A stretch of 64,000 nt of DNA from Mactra quadrangularis (taxonomy: Eukaryota; Mollusca; Bivalvia; Venerida; Mactridae), in NCBI GenBank assembly GCA_025267735.1, contig CM046303.1, positions 16,854,403 through 16,918,402 of the forward strand, written 5' to 3'. The stretch's first letter is position 1. Every line of letters starts with the position of its first letter. This document shows positions 61,451 to 64,000 of the stretch, in pieces. The position numbers and the translations under genes are program-made. The notes under the pieces are model-generated. The model had not been told where the DNA came from. It ran no database searches and worked only from the letters and a program-made list of their open reading frames with translations.

Positions 61451-61608
61451 GGAATATTCGTCAACTATGGTGTAAATCTTTTTTTATTTCAACTCGTGAA
61501 CTCAGAAAATGACATTTTTACTCGTGGCTATGCCACTTGTGAAAATATGTTTTCTGAGCTCACTCGGTGAAATAAAAATCGATCTTACACCAAAGTTGAC
61601 GAATATCC
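61451..61608. mobile_element. 158-bp fold-back MITE
   Basis: Almost the whole element is self-complementary: GGAATATTCGTCAACTATGG with TGTAA at the left mirrors TTACACCAAAGTTGACGAAT with ATCC at the right. The inner parts (TTTATTTCAACTCGTGAACT / GAGCTCACTCGGTGAAATAA) pair too, leaving a short loop near GGCTATGCCAC. An outer inverted pair TTCTTTCATGCTTT (61264-61277) and AAAGCATGAAAGAA (61435-61448) sits beside it. Confidence 0.75.
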
Positions 61609-62339
61609 TCTATTTCTTAACTCAACTTTACATTTCCCTTTAGTAGGTTTTAATGTTCTTTACAGTTTCATGTTCAGTTTAACTTTCAGTTCCAAGCACA
61701 ATAAATTAGATAGGGCATAGATTGTTCAGATTCAGTTCATCAACAAGATAACATGTTTTAAGCATATGTCTGCAAGATTTTCCTTTAAACTTGTGTCCGT
61801 TTTATGATTGTAGAATTTTAAAATGAAGTTTATTATCAGAGAATGCCAAAGCATTGTTTCAAAGCCATTGATTTTCCGTGACATAATTAATATTTAATGA
61901 TTATTTTTTGTACTTTTTTTAAATAATTGATGTGCATTACAAATACATCTTTCATTCTTCGCTTAAATGAGTCATTGTTTAAGAACGGGCTAAATACCAT
62001 GATACAACCATCTATTACTATTGTTAGGTTGTAGCTATTGAGAGTACATTATGAAATTCTGTGTAATGTTTCACTGGGTATTTATTTTTCTGTATTATGT
62101 ATTATTTTATATGTATTATTGAATGATTTTGCTTAATATATTAATGCAAAATTAATGTCTTCATATTTGTTTTTATTGCATATCCTGTATGCATTGATCA
62201 ACATGTCTTATGTTACTATAATGCTAAATTTTGTATGAAATAAATTGATGTACATGTAAACAAAATCTACTTTTGTTTGTTATGACTACTCATCACTAAG
62301 TTTAGGATTGCTTGAATTATGTTAGATCAATTATAAAAG

Positions 62340-62500
62340 CAGAAGTCCAGTGGTAGAAACCTGCACTGAAGAATCAAGAGGTACCGAGTTCAAAATCCAC
62401 TAAGGACAATGCTTATTTCCTTTAAATCACCTTAATTGCTCAATTACACCCAGTTGTAATTGGGTACCTGGCAAAGGCGGTTGTTGGCTCCTAACAAAAC
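62340..62500 (+). repeat. SINE family C, plus-strand copy
   Basis: tRNA-like head (AGTCCAGTGGTAGAAACC; decayed B box AGTTCAAAATCC), then TTATTTCCTTTAAATCACC and AATTACACCCAGTTGTAATT with GGGTACC. 3' part missing. Confidence 0.65.
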
Positions 62501-64000
62501 AGTTTGTTGTCCTGGATAGAAGATAGTCTGGATTACCTGCCCCTTAACACTATCGTTATCGGGTCAGGCAAACAGTTATTTTTCAGGTATTACGTTTTCT
62601 TAATCTTGCGTGATCATTTGCTGACGATAGTTACTATAGTAGGAGTTCGGTACTATATTGGTCATTTGATTTCCATTTTTCTGATTACACGTATATCTAG
62701 CAAACTATTAACAAAAAAACATGTCTCAAGTGAACATAATTTAGGCGTGGATTAGTCTCGTTAGAATTTCGGATACTTTATTTAGCATAAATGTAACCAA
62801 ACAACTAAAAAAAGGTATCAACTATTATTCTTGTACAATGATCCTTTGATTTAAGCGTGTGTAGTGAAAAATGTTGAAAACATAATTATCAAATATAAAA
62901 TGTACCTAATTCATTACATCAGTCGCAGCCATTATCATGCTTTGCCTGACATACTTTTACCTGTCAAAGTACGACTGGAGACCAGACTAGATTGTTCAGT
63001 GAACTAATAATGTGAAGTTGATCTCTTTAACTGAAGAAATGGTAAGAGGCGCAAAAATCATGAAATCCAAACAATGAAGTATTGTAAGGATATTCCGAAC
63101 TGGTCAACATCATAAAATGGCAAACCATGTTAATAAATATTAATCTTTACCATTGGATCTCCAATGTTTGGGCTTTAACACTTATGCACAGGGCACAAAG
63201 TTTGTAACATTATTGCTGAAAAGCATGAAACACAGATTAAATCCTATTGTTCATACACATATTTTGGCTGTAATGGTGATGTTTTTTTTGTACTGCAGGG
63301 AAAACCCAAAATATTTGAATTTTGGAGATTAGCCATTACAAAGCATTTGCCTACCGGATAGCATACTCATATGTGAAGTCTGGCCAAGTTCTTTATTAAT
63401 CATAATGGCTGCTTAACTTTGCATTTTGAACTCAAATCTTAATTAAACTGACTGGACAGCTTCAAATTTAAGACAAATAAAAACGATAAAACAAAATAGA
63501 AATAGATATTTTATTAAATATACACATTCATTTATACCATGAAATTTAAAAAAAAAATGCAATTAAAATGTACAAAATGAAGCATAACATTAAGGACTCA
63601 AAAAACATGTTTTTAAACCGTTACATGTTAACCCCACATGAAATTTCAAGGAACAATTTTACAATATGAAGCTCTTAATGGCAGAAAATTGAAAACCCTA
63701 GAATTGAAGACTTTGAACAGTCAAGAGGTTTTTTGAGTATACAAAGTTCATAAAATGAGTTCATGTCATCAACCATTCACCTCTGCTCAGCACAAACATA
63801 ATTAAACATATATCTACTTGTCTATAATCAAATAAAGAGTTAAAAGTTATTTAAAATAGATTATCAATACAACAAAAGTGCAAAAATTTGAAGCGGAATA
63901 CAATAAAGTATAGTCTGCGACAATTTTTTGTGTACCATTTATTTTGAAAATAGTCTTAACTTAAAAATCAACGGTTTTGGCTGAAACAATACTTCGGTAG
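62501..64000. other. Non-coding right end
   Basis: No gene recognised. The last 500 bases have several minus-strand AATAAA/ATTAAA-like words (for example around 63511-63520), so the 3' UTR of a minus-strand gene beyond the window is possible but not supported by any coding sequence here. Confidence 0.35.

Noticed and set aside
1..64000. CRISPR arrays, operons, phage or plasmid functions, or rRNA
   Set aside because: The sequence is clearly an intron-containing animal locus; no regularly spaced direct repeats, ribosome binding sites or rRNA sequence were seen.

Overview
The window is nuclear DNA of an animal, almost certainly a bivalve mollusc. It is AT-rich and intron-rich, with GT-AG splicing. 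It holds a secreted C1q-domain gene of the kind expanded in bivalves, and many copies of mollusc-type tRNA-derived SINEs, LINE tails, MITEs and fold-back repeats. The species cannot be named from the sequence. No prokaryotic, organellar or CRISPR feature was seen.

Layout. 1-6000: gene-poor; SINEs, a decayed Tc1/mariner element and one possible orphan coding exon. 6024-8484 (-): two-exon C1q-domain gene. 8.5-15 kb: non-coding, with two inverted copies of a ~207-bp fold-back MITE and a C-homopolymer repeat. 15115-43086 (+): BPTF, large subunit of the NURF chromatin remodeller. I could join 25 coding exons in one uninterrupted frame (8289 nt, 2762 aa) with DDT, three PHD fingers and a bromodomain; its introns are full of mobile elements. 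43-50.3 kb: repeats, including a LINE 3' end. 50328-53859 (-): PIGX, five exons, 241 aa, cofactor of the first GPI mannosyltransferase. 54182-59607 (+): CHMP6, eight exons, 211 aa, ESCRT-III; it diverges from PIGX across a 322-bp intergenic segment that is probably a shared promoter. 59.6-64 kb: possible CHMP6 3' UTR, then repeats and a 158-bp fold-back element.

The genes are unrelated in function (innate recognition, chromatin, GPI anchors, membrane scission); only PIGX and CHMP6 look physically coupled. The most unusual structure is a 649-bp nearly perfect palindrome with 253-bp arms and a 9-bp target-site duplication in CHMP6 intron 2. The most interesting gene feature is BPTF exon 22, a frame-neutral cassette bounded by introns at the same codon of two tandem PHD fingers. 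All exon boundaries were derived by reading splice sites and checking phase by hand; no alignment or transcript was available.
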